Source: Micromonospora echinaurantiaca
GTDB taxonomy: Bacteria; Actinomycetota; Actinomycetes; Mycobacteriales; Micromonosporaceae
Length of the DNA stretch: 64,000 bases
Direction of reading: 5' to 3'
Assembly (NCBI RefSeq): GCF_900090235.1
Contig: NZ_LT607750.1
Span: 2,988,501 to 3,052,500, forward strand
The position numbers and the translations under genes were made by a program. Below are positions 8,764 through 20,303 of this stretch, one piece after another (within the stretch, counting starts at the first letter, position 1; every line of letters starts with the position of its first letter). The notes beneath the pieces are model-generated. The model was not told the origin of the DNA and made no database searches. It saw only the letters and a program-made list of their open reading frames with translations.

Positions 8764-9517
8764 CAACGGCTTGGCCCCGTCACGCGCGGAGGCGGCACCC
8801 GGTGTGGGTCCCGCCTCCGTGGCGTTGGTTACCTGAGGAGGGCAGACGCTGCACGAGCCGCAGGCGGGTCCAGCACCGGCCATGGCCGTCCCGGTCTCCC
8901 ACACCACCGCACGCAGCAGCCGCTGCATCGCCTGCGGATCGTCGTGACCCGCCCGTTCCCCCAGGGACCGCCACCGGGTGGGGTCCACCCTGTGGCCCAC
9001 GGCCACCGCACGATCTTCGGTTGTCCTCACCAACCATCGATGATCAACGCGGTGGCCGTCCTCATGCTTCCGGATGGCCGCCGCGGATGTGGGCCGGCTC
9101 CGGATCCTGCTCACCGCGTTCGAGGCCGCCGCCACCCCGCCGGTCCTCTGGCCGGGGGCGCCGGCCGCCGTCGCGGGCGAGGTGGCCGCGGAGGCCATGG
9201 AGGTCGTCCAGACTGGCGACATCTCGGGTACGGCCCGCCGGGCGCCCTGCCGACGGTGCCCGCGCCGAGGGCCGCCCAGGGGCATTCACGACGGCGGCTA
9301 CGAGGAGCCCCGCGGTCGGTGGATCCCGTTGTTCGTGGCTCGGCTGCTCGTCGAGCGGTGACGTCCTTTGCCCGCGCGGTGTCGCGCCCGTACCACTGCC
9401 CCATGCCGGGCGCGGGAATCACCAGCGTGACAGTGCACCGATATGACAGGGTTTATCCGTGACGGAGCCGTCGGTCGGGCAGATGCGGCGACGGGTGGGG
9501 TCGACTCTGGGGCGTAC
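8764..9517. other. Gene-poor stretch with IS relics
   Basis: No complete gene was found. The left part contains the IS701-like fragment listed separately. A plus-strand frame at 9074-9361 (MAAADVGRLRILLTAFEAA) is 95 residues long but matches no family I know and may be chance coding in GC-rich DNA. The rest contains no clear regulatory signal. Confidence 0.4.
8850..9050 (-). mobile_element. IS701-like transposase fragment
   Basis: At 8896-8967 on the minus strand the frame reads SLGERAGHDDPQAMQRLLRA followed by VVWE, closely matching the IS701-like fragment at 6595-6760 (ERAGHDDRQAMQR). Surrounding sequence is out of frame and truncated. The element is dead. Confidence 0.55.
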
Positions 9518-10003
9518 ATGAGGGCATTGGTCAAGGCAGGGGCCATCGTTGTCGGAGGGTTGGCCCTCCGCAGGTTCCTGCTTCCGTCGGGCCGGCAAGG
9601 GCCCTGGCAGCGGGCCCCGTTGATGCGGCGCGAGCCGCGGTGGCACGTGGTGACCGTGAACCCGGCCCGCGACGAGCTGACCCCGGACTCGCCGCTTCCG
9701 GAGCCACTGGCCGGTCTCGGTGACGCCGTGGACGTGCAGATCCGCCGCGCCGCGGGTGACCGCGGCATCGAGCTGGCGGTGCGGCTGCGTGACGGCGCCC
9801 AGTCGCCGGTGACCGCGGGAGCCAGGCGACTCGCGGGTCGCGACCCCAACCAGGCGATCCGCGCCGCACTACGGGAGGTGAAGCAGTTGCTGGAGACCGG
9901 CGAGGTGCTGCACCCCGACTCTCCACCCACCACCCAGACCACGGTGGTCAACAAACCGCTGCAGATGGCGACGCGGCAGGGGCGCCGGGAGGGGCGACTG
10001 TGA
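9518..10003 (+). CDS. Conserved small membrane-anchored protein of unknown function
   Basis: From the ATG at 9518 the product has 161 residues: one N-terminal hydrophobic segment (ALVKAGAIVVGGLALRRFLL), then a soluble domain with RWHVVTVN, LPEPLAGLGDAVDVQI, and RGIELAVRLRD. The C-terminus has an amphipathic helix (AIRAALREVKQLLETGE). I recall proteins of this pattern next to zinc alcohol dehydrogenases in actinomycetes but know no function. The stop overlaps the GTG of the next gene (GTGA at 10000-10003), so the two are probably cotranslated. An earlier start at 9443 is possible. Confidence 0.7.
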   Translation: MRALVKAGAIVVGGLALRRFLLPSGRQGPWQRAPLMRREPRWHVVTVNPARDELTPDSPLPEPLAGLGDAVDVQIRRAAGDRGIELAVRLRDGAQSPVTAGARRLAGRDPNQAIRAALREVKQLLETGEVLHPDSPPTTQTTVVNKPLQMATRQGRREGRL

Positions 10004-11175
10004 AGGCACTGTTGTGGCAAGGCGTCAACGAACTGTCGGTGGACGAGGTTCCGGACCCGACCATGCGCAACGAGCAGGACGCCATCATCCGGGTGCGCAA
10101 GACGGCGACGTGCGGCTCCGACCTGCACCTGCTGGGTGGGTACATCCCGTTCATGGAGCGGGGCGACGTCCTCGGGCACGAGTTCCTGGGCGAGGTGGTC
10201 GAGGTCGGCTCGCAGGTGCGTAAGCACAAGGTGGGCGACCGGGTGGTGGTCTGCTCGTTCGTCTCCTGCGGCCGCTGCTGGTACTGCCAGCAGCAGCAGT
10301 ACTCCCTGTGCGACAACGGCAACACCAACCCCGCGATCACCGAGAACGTCTGGGGATTCGCACCCGGCGGCTGCTACGGCTACTCCCACGCGCTCGGCGG
10401 CTTCGCGGGCAGCCACGCCGAGTACATCCGCGTTCCCTACGCCGACCAGGGGGCCTTCACCGTCCCGGACGGGGTGAGCGACGAGCGTGCTCTCTTCGCC
10501 TCCGATGCCGCCCCGACCGGCTGGATGGGCGCGGACCTCGGTGGGGTCAAGGCCGGTGACGTGGTCGCGGTGTGGGGCGCGGGCGGGGTGGGCCAGATGG
10601 CCGCACGCGCGGCCGTCCTGCTCGGCGCGGAGCGGGTGATCATTATCGACCGTTTCGCCAATCGGCTGCAGATGGCGGAGAAGTACCTGGGCGTGGAGAC
10701 GCTCAACTACCAGACCCAGGACGTCGGCGGTGAACTACTGGAACGCAGCGGCGGACGCGGGCCTGACGTGTGCATCGAGGCGGTGGGGATGGAATCCCAC
10801 AGCACCGGACCGCAATACCTGTACGACCAGATCAAACAGCAGCTGCGCCTGGAATCGGATCGTCCGATCGCCGCCCGGGAGGCCATCTACCACTGCCGCA
10901 AGGGCGGAAGCGTGTTCCTGCTCGGCGTCTACGCCAACCTCGTCGACAAGTTCCCGCTCGGGGCGCTGATGAACAAGGGCCTCACCCTGCGCGGCGCCCA
11001 GCAGCACGGACACCGCTACATCCCGATGTTGCTCGAACGGATGGCACGCGGCGAACTGGTCACCGAACACCTCGCGACACACACCATGCCACTCGATGAG
11101 GCACCGCACGGATACAACATGTTCAAGAACAAGCTCGACGGCTGCGTACGCGCCGTCTTCGAGCCCGCCCGATGA
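10000..11175 (+). CDS. Zinc-dependent alcohol dehydrogenase (MDR family)
   Basis: A 391-residue enzyme with ATCGSDLHLL (first zinc Cys), GHEFLGEVVEVG (His-Glu pair), four structural-zinc cysteines in CGRCWYCQQQQYSLC and the nucleotide motif GAGGVG (VAVWGAGGVGQMAA). It resembles glutathione-dependent formaldehyde dehydrogenase-type MDRs. It probably oxidises an alcohol or thiol-bound aldehyde with NAD(P)+. The GTG start overlaps the stop of the small anchored protein upstream, which suggests that the two products work together. It is about 30-35 percent similar by eye to the dehydrogenase at 7606. Confidence 0.85.
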   Translation: MKALLWQGVNELSVDEVPDPTMRNEQDAIIRVRKTATCGSDLHLLGGYIPFMERGDVLGHEFLGEVVEVGSQVRKHKVGDRVVVCSFVSCGRCWYCQQQQYSLCDNGNTNPAITENVWGFAPGGCYGYSHALGGFAGSHAEYIRVPYADQGAFTVPDGVSDERALFASDAAPTGWMGADLGGVKAGDVVAVWGAGGVGQMAARAAVLLGAERVIIIDRFANRLQMAEKYLGVETLNYQTQDVGGELLERSGGRGPDVCIEAVGMESHSTGPQYLYDQIKQQLRLESDRPIAAREAIYHCRKGGSVFLLGVYANLVDKFPLGALMNKGLTLRGAQQHGHRYIPMLLERMARGELVTEHLATHTMPLDEAPHGYNMFKNKLDGCVRAVFEPAR

Positions 11176-11329
11176 TCGGCAGCGGCGGGCATCCGCTGGC
11201 GTTGCCACGGTCGGGTGACCCGATCACGGTGACTTCGTGCGGCACACGCCGGGCCGGCGGCGCTTACCCAGGGCATTTGCCGCTCAGGGCCTCGGGAAGA
11301 GGCGTCGCGCCGACAGTCAGGAGCAGCCG

Positions 11330-12430
11330 ATGAACGGGCCCCTAGCCGACGAACCCGTCGGCGACCTCGAACTCGTGCACACCTTCACCGGGCCCATGCC
11401 CACCGGGGTGAGCGTCTCGCACACCGGCCGGGTCTTCGTGAACTTCCCCAAGTGGGGCGACGAGGTGCCCGCCACGGTGGTCGAGCTGCGCGACGGCCGC
11501 GAGGTGCCCTTCCCGGACCAGGCCTGGAACCAGCCCGCCCGGGACGACGACACCGGCGCATTCGTCTCGGTGCAGAGCATCGTGGTGGACCCCGCCGACC
11601 GGCTCTGGGTGCTCGACACCGGCAGCCCGATGTTCCGGCCCACGAAGCCGGGCGGGCCCAAACTGGTCCGCGTCGACCTGGACAGCAACTCCGTCGCCCA
11701 GGTCATCACCTTCCCTGCCGACGTCGCGCTGCCCTCGACGTACCTCAACGACGTGCGGTTCGACCTGCGCAGGGGTGACGCCGGGATCGCCTACATCACC
11801 GACTCCTCGGACTCCGGGCCGAACGGGATCGTCGTGGTCGACCTGGCCAGCGGCGCGTCCTGGCGGCGGCTGCACGACCACCCGTCCACCAAGGCCGAGC
11901 CGCTGTCCACCTACCGGCCGATCGTCGAGGGCCGGCCGTTCCTGGAACGCCCGGCCGACGGACCGCCGAAGCCGCTGTCGATGGGGTCGGACGGGATCGC
12001 CATCTCGGCCGACGGCTCCCGGCTGCACTACTGTCCCCTCGCCTCCCGCCGCTGGTACAGCGTCGCCACCGACGCGCTCGCCGACCGCGCCCTCACCGAG
12101 GACCTGGTCGCCGCCACGGTGGCGGACGAGGGTGACAAGGGCGGCGGCTCCGACGGCTTGGAAACAGACGACGCCGGCCGGTTCTACCTCACCTCGTACG
12201 AGAACAACGCCGTGCTGCGCCGCCGGCCGGACGGCGAGTACGAGACCGTCGTGCACGATCCCCGTCTGCTCTGGCCGGACACCATGTCCGTCGCCACGGA
12301 CGGGCACCTCTACGTCACCGCCAACCAGCTGCACCGGCAGCCGAAGTACCAGCGGGGACAGGACCTGCGGCGCAAGCCGTACGCCCTGTTCCGCACCCGC
12401 ATCGACGCCGGACCGGTCCTGCTGCGCTGA
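11330..12430 (+). CDS. MRJP/yellow-type beta-propeller protein
   Basis: A 366-residue protein. It contains NFPKWGDEVPATVVEL, VQSIVVDPADRLWVLDTGSP, KLVRVDL, SMGSDGIAISADGSRLHYCPL and LWPDTMSVATDGHLYVTANQ, which form the repeated blades of the major royal jelly/yellow (dopachrome-conversion-related) family. Bacterial members are probably lactonase-like or binding proteins; the substrate is unknown. No signal peptide is seen from this start. The ATG at 11330 is preceded by AGGAGCAGCC, a good ribosome site; the longer frame from 11237 lacks one. Confidence 0.8.
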   Translation: MNGPLADEPVGDLELVHTFTGPMPTGVSVSHTGRVFVNFPKWGDEVPATVVELRDGREVPFPDQAWNQPARDDDTGAFVSVQSIVVDPADRLWVLDTGSPMFRPTKPGGPKLVRVDLDSNSVAQVITFPADVALPSTYLNDVRFDLRRGDAGIAYITDSSDSGPNGIVVVDLASGASWRRLHDHPSTKAEPLSTYRPIVEGRPFLERPADGPPKPLSMGSDGIAISADGSRLHYCPLASRRWYSVATDALADRALTEDLVAATVADEGDKGGGSDGLETDDAGRFYLTSYENNAVLRRRPDGEYETVVHDPRLLWPDTMSVATDGHLYVTANQLHRQPKYQRGQDLRRKPYALFRTRIDAGPVLLR

Positions 12431-12908
12431 ACCGCCGGGAGTGACCGGGATCGAGACGGCGACGGTGTCCTTCAACGGGGGGACTCGACTGGCAGCGGGC
12501 CGATCTCCGCGCACTCCGCGAGAGGTCCGACAGCGAGCGAGCGTGGGTCGTGGTGGGGCTGATCGAGGCGTCGCGGGATCTGCGGCGGTGGTACGGCCAA
12601 GCGTTCCAGGTGGCGACGACCAGGTAGGTGCCCCCGGTCAGCCGAGTGGGCCGCGCTCGCCCCCGCGGGCCGTCCGTACCCCCTCGGAGGGCGCATGCGC
12701 CGGATGATCATGCGGGCTCTGCTGACGGGAAGACAGGCGTGAGTGTACGCGGCCGACCCATGTTCAGTGCGGGTGTAGCCGGGCGCCAACGCCTGGCTGG
12801 GACGTGCGCTGACCAGCGTCGACCCGCCCGTTCGGGTTCTTGGCGACATGCCAGGTTATGCCGCGAAGGCGGCGCCGGTTGCGGTAAGTGTGGAGGAGGA
12901 GGTGTCCG
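12431..12908. other. Intergenic stretch with one possible gene end
   Basis: A plus-strand frame at 12489-12627 ends a plausible helical C-terminus (ERAWVVVGLIEASRDLRRWY) at a TAG, perhaps the tail of a lost gene. The remainder, 12628-12908, shows nothing recognisable except the AGGAGG ribosome site of the hemerythrin gene at its right end. Confidence 0.35.
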
Positions 12909-13550
12909 ATGACGCTGCCGTACGCGACCATGCCGGGCGACCTCGACCACCTGATCGCCGACGACCACGTGGTGGTGGACCGCCTCTTCGAGCACCTCGA
13001 GGCCGGACGCGGTGACCGGCGCATGCTGGTCGACCAGGTGAGTTACGGCCGCGCCCTGCACGCCCACGCCGAGGAGGAGGTGTTGTATCCGGCGCTGGCC
13101 GAGATCGGCGCCGCCGCGGACGCCGAGGAGGGGCGGGCCGAGCACCAGGCCCTCAAGAGGCTGCTGGTCCTGCTTGACCATGCGGATCCCGGCAGCCGCG
13201 AATTCGAGCGGGCGCTGAACAAGCTGATCGGCGGTGTCCGGCACCACATCGACAAGGAGGAACGGGAGTTCCTGCCGGCGCTGCGTCGGGCCGTGGGCGC
13301 GGAGGAGATGGGTCGGCTCGGCGAGCGGTACCTCGCCGCCAAGCGGTCGGGTCCGGCCCGCTCGCATCCCACCGTCCCGCCCACCGGACGCCGTCGCAGG
13401 CTCATGCACGTGGCCGCCGGGTTCATGGACAAGGTACGCGACCGGGTATCCGGCCGCAGCAACGTCCTGTCGACCGACGCCTCCTGGCTGCTCGACACCC
13501 AGGCGCAGCGGATCCTCGACACCTGGTCCCGACTGGTACTGGCCCCGTAG
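12909..13550 (+). CDS. Hemerythrin HHE-domain protein with C-terminal extension
   Basis: A 213-residue protein starting at the ATG at 12909 behind AGGAGGAGG. Residues about 10-130 form the four-helix HHE domain with iron ligands in IADDHVVVDRLFEHLE, HAHAEEEVLYP, EHQAL and HHIDKEEREFLP. Such proteins bind a diiron centre and sense or handle O2, NO or iron. Residues after 140 are not hemerythrin. The last about 20 (LDTQAQRILDTWSRL) look like the usual N-terminus of HSL-type alpha/beta hydrolases, and the TAG stop at 13548-13550 is followed in the same frame by the rest of such a hydrolase. The C-terminus may therefore come from a gene fusion later split by a nonsense codon. Confidence 0.8.
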   Translation: MTLPYATMPGDLDHLIADDHVVVDRLFEHLEAGRGDRRMLVDQVSYGRALHAHAEEEVLYPALAEIGAAADAEEGRAEHQALKRLLVLLDHADPGSREFERALNKLIGGVRHHIDKEEREFLPALRRAVGAEEMGRLGERYLAAKRSGPARSHPTVPPTGRRRRLMHVAAGFMDKVRDRVSGRSNVLSTDASWLLDTQAQRILDTWSRLVLAP

Positions 13551-13601
13551 CTCCTCACCCTCGAGCAGGCCCGCCAGCAGCCGAGCCTCGCCGACGCGGC
13601 G

Positions 13602-14513
13602 ATGGAGATCCTGCAGCAGGACGGGCGGCCGACGGACCCCGAGGAGGTCGGATCGGCGGCGGACATCACCGTGCCCGGCCCGGGTGGTGATCTGGTCGTA
13701 CGCGTCTACAAGCCGCTCGGCCAGGCCGGCGATCCGGTGCCCGTCGTGATGTGGGTGCACGGTGGCGGTTGGATCCTGTTCACGAACGACGACTATGACG
13801 CCTTCTGCCGCGCCCTGGTCACCCGGACGGGCGCGATCGTGGTGTCGCCGGAGTACCGCAAGGCTCCCGAGCACGTGTTCCCGGCCGCCCACGAGGACGT
13901 GCTGGCCACCTACCGGTGGCTCCGGACCAACGCCACCGGGCTCGGCGGCGACCCGTCACGCATCGCCATCGGCGGCGAGGGCGTCGGGGCGAACATGGCG
14001 GCCGCGACCTGCGGTCAGCTCAAGCAGGCAGGTGAGCCACTACCCGTGGCGCAGGTGCTCGTCTGCCCGCTGACCACCACCGCCCAGTACGGTGCGTCCA
14101 TGCGGGACGCCGCAGACGCCCGGCCGCTGAATCGTCCACTGCTGTCCTGGATGATGATGCACGCCTTCCGTGGCGTGACCGACAGCCTGAAAGACCCCAG
14201 GGTCGATCTGCTCCCGCTCTCCGCGCAGGGCCTCGCCGGTCTGCCGCCGACACTGATCGTCACCACCGACCGCGACGTGCTGCAGAGCCAGGGCGACGAG
14301 TGGTGCGCCCGCTTGGAGGCCGCCGGCGTGCGGGCCACGTCGGTCCGTTACGGGGCAGTGATGCACGACTTCTTCGGCCTTGCCGCGGTGCTGGACAAGG
14401 CCGCGCAAGCCCAAGAGGAGGTCGCTCTGCACCTGCGCCAGGCGTTCGGGGAGGCCTCGGCCGCACATGCGGTGGATGGTGGGCCAATGCGAAAGCCCAA
14501 GGTCATCGGGTGA
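13602..14513 (+). CDS. HSL-type alpha/beta hydrolase lacking the nucleophile serine
   Basis: From the first ATG the product has 303 residues. It shows the oxyanion motif HGGGW (53-57), Asp223 (TTDRD) and His255 (MHDFFG) of HSL-family esterases, but the nucleophile elbow reads GGEGVGAN (124-131) where the family has GGDSAGGN, so Ser127 is replaced by Gly. The frame starts right after the hemerythrin TAG at 13548, and the untranslated codons 13551-13601 encode family-like sequence (LTLEQARQQPSLADAA). The gene is either a decayed hydrolase or the second half of a hemerythrin-hydrolase fusion. Esterase activity by the usual mechanism is not expected. Confidence 0.75.
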   Translation: MEILQQDGRPTDPEEVGSAADITVPGPGGDLVVRVYKPLGQAGDPVPVVMWVHGGGWILFTNDDYDAFCRALVTRTGAIVVSPEYRKAPEHVFPAAHEDVLATYRWLRTNATGLGGDPSRIAIGGEGVGANMAAATCGQLKQAGEPLPVAQVLVCPLTTTAQYGASMRDAADARPLNRPLLSWMMMHAFRGVTDSLKDPRVDLLPLSAQGLAGLPPTLIVTTDRDVLQSQGDEWCARLEAAGVRATSVRYGAVMHDFFGLAAVLDKAAQAQEEVALHLRQAFGEASAAHAVDGGPMRKPKVIG

Positions 14514-14593
14514 CGCTGGCTGGCCTGTCGCGGATCGTCCAGCTGCTGGCCTCGCCCGTACATCGGTATGTGTTGTGGATGAGATTGGCGGCC

Positions 14594-14668
14594 GTGCAGC
14601 ATGTGGGGATAGACCTGCACCGACGGCGCAGTGTGATCGTGCGGATGACGTGCGCGGCGAAGGGATGA
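14594..14668 (+). mobile_element. IS110-family transposase N-terminal fragment
   Basis: From a GTG at 14594 the frame reads VQHVGIDLHRRRSVIVRM and stops after 24 residues. VGIDLHRR is the first catalytic Asp motif of the IS110 DEDD transposase N-terminus. The flank before it (about 14520-14593) is probably the left end of the element. All later catalytic parts are missing. Confidence 0.6.
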
Positions 14669-14764
14669 CCGGCAACCAGACCACCGGTTCCGCCACACCG
14701 TCCAGTCGGGACATCGGGGAAGAGGGCCCACACCCGAACAGCCGCCGTTCCCGGCGCGACGATA

Positions 14765-14850
14765 ATGCGCCGCCCGGGGTCGGCGTCAAGGCCAGGCCCT
14801 ACCGGTCGACCTCCGGTCGAACCTTTGACGCCGACCCCTCGACGGCGCAT
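14765..14850. repeat. Large imperfect inverted repeat
   Basis: The left arm 14765-14792 (ATGCGCCGCCCGGGGTCGGC and onwards) and the right arm 14821-14850 pair over about 28 bases; both contain GGGGTCGGCGTCAA in inverse orientation and both begin or end with ATGCGCCG. The loop holds a smaller ACCGG/CCGGT pair. It lies between the IS110 fragment and the kinase relic. It could be the end of a mobile element or a structured RNA. No U-run follows, so it is not a typical terminator. Confidence 0.6.
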
Positions 14851-14924
14851 GCCTACACCGCCCAGGAAATTAGCAGAAACGGCTACAAACACTCGACGTC
14901 CGATACCTGAACGGCCCCGCTCCT

Positions 14925-15430
14925 TCAGGGATGACCCCCAGTCGGCCGGCCGGTCGACGAGCTTCGGGTCGGCCTCCCGGATCAGGTCGCCGTCGAAGCC
15001 AGCGCCGGCCATCACGGCGAAGTGTTCACCGTTGAGCTTGCCGAGGTCGAGGGTGCGGCGCGGCCCGTGCAGGCCGATCCGGACCGCCTCGGGCAGGTCC
15101 TCGGGGGATGCCGAGGTTGGCCGAAGAGGTTGGCGGCGCCGGCCGGCAGGATCGCCATGGGGCGCCCGTGCTGGCGAGGGCGTCCGCGCAGCGTTGCACG
15201 ATGCCGTCGTCGCCCCAGACGATTCTTCAGCGCCTTGCGGACCTTCTTCGGGCCTTGCGGCTTTCGGCACCCCGTACCAGGTGGGGTCCTCGACGCCCGC
15301 GCCGGCCGGCTCCGCGCGCAGCTCGTCGAGGGCGGCCGCCGAGGGTCTTCCGGCGGTGGGCGTCGACGACGACGGTGCCCACCCGGGCGGCGGCCACCCG
15401 CTCGGCGCCCACCGCAGTGCTCGTGCTCAT
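14925..15430 (-). pseudogene. Diacylglycerol kinase-like gene, frameshifted and truncated
   Basis: On the minus strand the three frames together give a diacylglycerol/lipid kinase N-terminal half: ERVAAARVGTVVVDAHRRKT in one frame, KKVRKALKN and PMAILPAGAANLF in a second, and DLPEAVRIGLHG, LNGEHFAVMAGAGFDGDL in a third. The order follows the family (nucleotide-binding start, GTGN-like loop, then the LDLG-LNG-F segment). At least two frameshifts are needed, and the sequence stops being family-like after LIREADPKL. It is not expected to make an enzyme. Confidence 0.65.
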
Positions 15431-15647
15431 GGCCGCCGGTGTCACCCAGCCGTTCAGATCCGTACGCGTCGGCTCTCACCGCGGTGTCGGCGGCTATGAA
15501 TGCCACCCGGAAAGGGTGTTCTTGCCAGGAAAAGCTCCGTGTTCTCCCGGTGTGCATAGGGTCAGGCGGTAACCCGTCCTCTGTACGTCATGACGTGGGC
15601 GAGGAGCGCAGCGGGATGACGGTCGAGACCACGGCGGTCCCCGCCTG

Positions 15648-16657
15648 ATGCGCGCGGCGTTGATCACGCTGGCCACGCTGGTGGTGGCCGTGCTGCTGGA
15701 CATCGGCACGCGCAGGCTCGTCCGTCGCGCCGACCACGGCCGCTACCGGTGGGTCCTGGGACCACTGCGGAAGGCCTGCCGCCGTCCGACGGCCGTCGTG
15801 CTGCTCCTCACCGGGCTGTACCTCGCCCTGCCGCCGCGGTCAACGGGATGGCTCGGCGACGTCCGACACGTCGTCGGGCTGTTGCTCATCGGCGGCGTCG
15901 CCTGGCTGGTGATCAAGGCGTTGCACGTCGCCGAGGGCGTCACCTTCAGCCGGCTGCCGCCGGAGGTGGTCGCGGACCGCCGGATCCGGCGGGCCCGAAC
16001 CCAGATCCGCCCGTCCGGCGCTTCACCGCGGTAGTGGTCACAATCGTGGCCATTGGCCTGATCATGACCACCTTCCCGCCCATCCGCGCGTTCGGGATCT
16101 CCGTCCTGGGCTCGGCCGGCGTCATCGGCGCCGTCATCGGCCTGTCCGCCCGGACCGCGCTGGGCAACGCGTTCGCCGGTATTCAGGTCGCCTTCTCGGA
16201 CGGTCTGCACGTCGGTGACGTGGTGGTCATCGAGGGCGAGTGGGGCCGGGTCGAAGAGGTCAAGCTGACCAACGTGGTCGTCCGGCTGTGGGACGACCGG
16301 ATGCTCATCCTGCCGACGATGTACTTCACCGAGCGCCCGTTCCAGAACTGGTCCCGGCACGAGGCGCGGGTGGTCGGCAAGGTCCAGATCCATGTGGACC
16401 ACACCGCCGACCTCGAGGACCTGCGCACGGAGACGCAACGGCTCGTCGAGTCCTCACCGCTGTGGGACCGGATCCGGTGGGTGCTGCAGATGGTCGACGC
16501 CACCGCATCGAGCGTCGTTATCGAGGTGCAGGCCACAGCCGCCGACGGGGCCAGCGCCTGGGACCTCCGCTGTGACCTCCGCGAGGGCCTGATCGGCTAC
16601 ATCCGCGACAACCACCCGCAGTGGCTCCCCCGCACCCGCAGCGAGTACAAACCCTGA
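15648..16657 (+). pseudogene. MscS-family mechanosensitive channel with one frameshift
   Basis: The frame from ATG 15648 gives membrane helices and RRARTQIRP and then stops at 16034. The frame one base off carries on as RRFTAVVVTIVAIGL, the pore helix (SAGVIGAVIGLSARTALGNA), the beta domain (HVGDVVVIEGEWGRVEEVKL) and the MscS C-terminus to 16657. A single C missing from a CCC run near 16010 would restore a 336-residue channel; the paralogue at 4613-5416 is in frame at this spot. It may be a true mutation or a sequencing error. The start TGATG overlaps a 10-codon reading frame (MTVETTAVPA) preceded by GAGGAG. Family members release solutes on hypo-osmotic shock. Confidence 0.75.
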
Positions 16658-16756
16658 CCTCCCCGCAACCCACAAAAGCCGCCTTGACGGGCGAAAGGTG
16701 CGTAGCGTTCAGATGGGCCTGTGCCGAGGACCCGCCCACCGACAGGAAGGTATGAG

Positions 16757-19234
<2,478 letters not shown>

Positions 19235-19274
19235 GGCCCGCCCTGGCCGGGCTGACGACACGCAGGAGATCTGC

Positions 19275-19303
19275 GGGGCGGCGTCCAGAAGACGCCCCCT
19301 CTC
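19275..19303 (+). terminator. Probable terminator after the Clp gene
   Basis: GGGGCGGCGTC, a five-base loop CAGAA, and GACGCCCCC form a GC-rich hairpin about 40 bases after the stop of the Clp gene. It has no strong T-run, as usual in high-GC actinomycetes. Confidence 0.5.
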
Positions 19304-19337
19304 GTGCCTCCTAACGGTCACCGTCACGGTGCCGGCC

Positions 19338-19460
19338 TCACAGCGTGCGGGCCAGCCGGTCGGCAGGGATGCGGGTGAGCCGGGACGGCTCGGCGAGCTC
19401 CCCACCCTCGGCGAGCAGCGCCATTCCGTACAGCAGCTCCGCGGTCTCCTTCAGCCGTCC
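19338..19460 (-). pseudogene. HtpG (Hsp90) C-terminal remnant
   Basis: On the minus strand LKETAELLYGMALLAEGGEL followed by AEPSRLTRIPADRLARTL ends at a stop at 19338-19340. This matches the extreme C-terminus of bacterial HtpG, where the LLYGQALLAEGG helix precedes the end. Nothing upstream in that frame belongs to HtpG, so only about 40 residues of a 600-residue chaperone remain. Its position next to a Clp gene may reflect a former chaperone cluster. Confidence 0.6.
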
Positions 19461-19479
19461 TCTGTGCCGCCCGGGTCAG

Positions 19480-20255
19480 GTTGCCGTCATGCGGCCCCCA
19501 GCTCCGTGGTGAAGTCGCGATCGCGAGGAGCGCTGAATAGCTGGCCAGCCCGACGGTGAACCAGGCGAAGCTCGAGTGCCGCTCGGGTGCCAGTTCGTCG
19601 ACGAAGACGTTGAGCAGGATCCCGCCACCGAGAATCGCCGTCAGCAGATTCATCACCACGCTGGTGGGCTGGGCGACGACCGCGGTCAACCAGCCGGCAC
19701 CGGCGCCGGCGACGAGGAGGAGGCGCCATCGGGTGGTGCGGCGGACCGGGAAGTGCTCGGCCAGCACGCCGTCGGTGGCCAGCACGTGCAGCCCCATGGC
19801 GACAGCGAACAGCGCCGCCGGCGCGAGGCCCGCGTCCAGCTTCGTCGCCAAGGTGTACGTGATCAGGCCGCTGTAGAGCGCGAAGAATCCGAGTTGACAT
19901 GCGAAGACCAGCCGGGTGGGCTCCTGCTCGTGCCCGTTCGCCCGATGGGTGGCGCGTTCCAGGGCGTAGAACGTGAAAAAGCCGATCAGCGCGACGAGGA
20001 ACAGGATGAATCCGCGCACCCGGCCGACGCGGACCTCTTCCTCCAGGACGTGGGCGACCGCTTCGTTGCCCTCGGCGAGGCGCGGCAGGAGGAGAGGAAG
20101 ACGTACGCTGCGGCGATGCCGCCGCCGAGCGAGGTCGCCGCCTGGGTGGACACCGGCAGTGTCCGCCGGATGTACGGCGCCAGCAGGTGAAAGGCTCCCA
20201 GGACCAGCGTCACCGCGAGCGTCGCCCACAGGCTACCCGCTCGGCTCAGCGTCAC
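19480..20255 (-). pseudogene. Multi-spanning membrane protein with one frameshift
   Basis: The N-terminal frame from 20255 (MTLSRAGSLWATLAVTLVL ... GGGIAAAYVFL) stops being sensible near 20095, and the next frame continues LLPRLAEGNEAVAHVLEEE and five or six helices to about 19500 (HSSFAWFTVGLASYSALLAI). One missing base in CTCTCCTCC would join them into a roughly 260-residue protein with about eight helices. The YVFL-x-LLPxLAEGNEA pattern recalls uncharacterised actinobacterial membrane proteins; the function is unknown. The C-terminus runs into the HtpG relic, so it may also be truncated. Confidence 0.6.
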
Positions 20256-20303
20256 CGCAGCGTACGGGGTGGATTGTCTGCCTGGTACGGCCGCTGCCCG
20301 AGC

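Noticed and set aside
9074..9361. Plus-strand 95-codon frame after the first dehydrogenase
   Set aside because: The first 50 residues look plausible, but there is no ribosome site, the end is Arg/Pro-rich and no family is recognised. Listed only within the gene-poor stretch.
16684..16715. Possible TTGACG promoter before the Clp gene
   Set aside because: No -10 box at 16-18 bases fits, and no HAIR or CIRCE heat-shock operator was found, so I do not list it.
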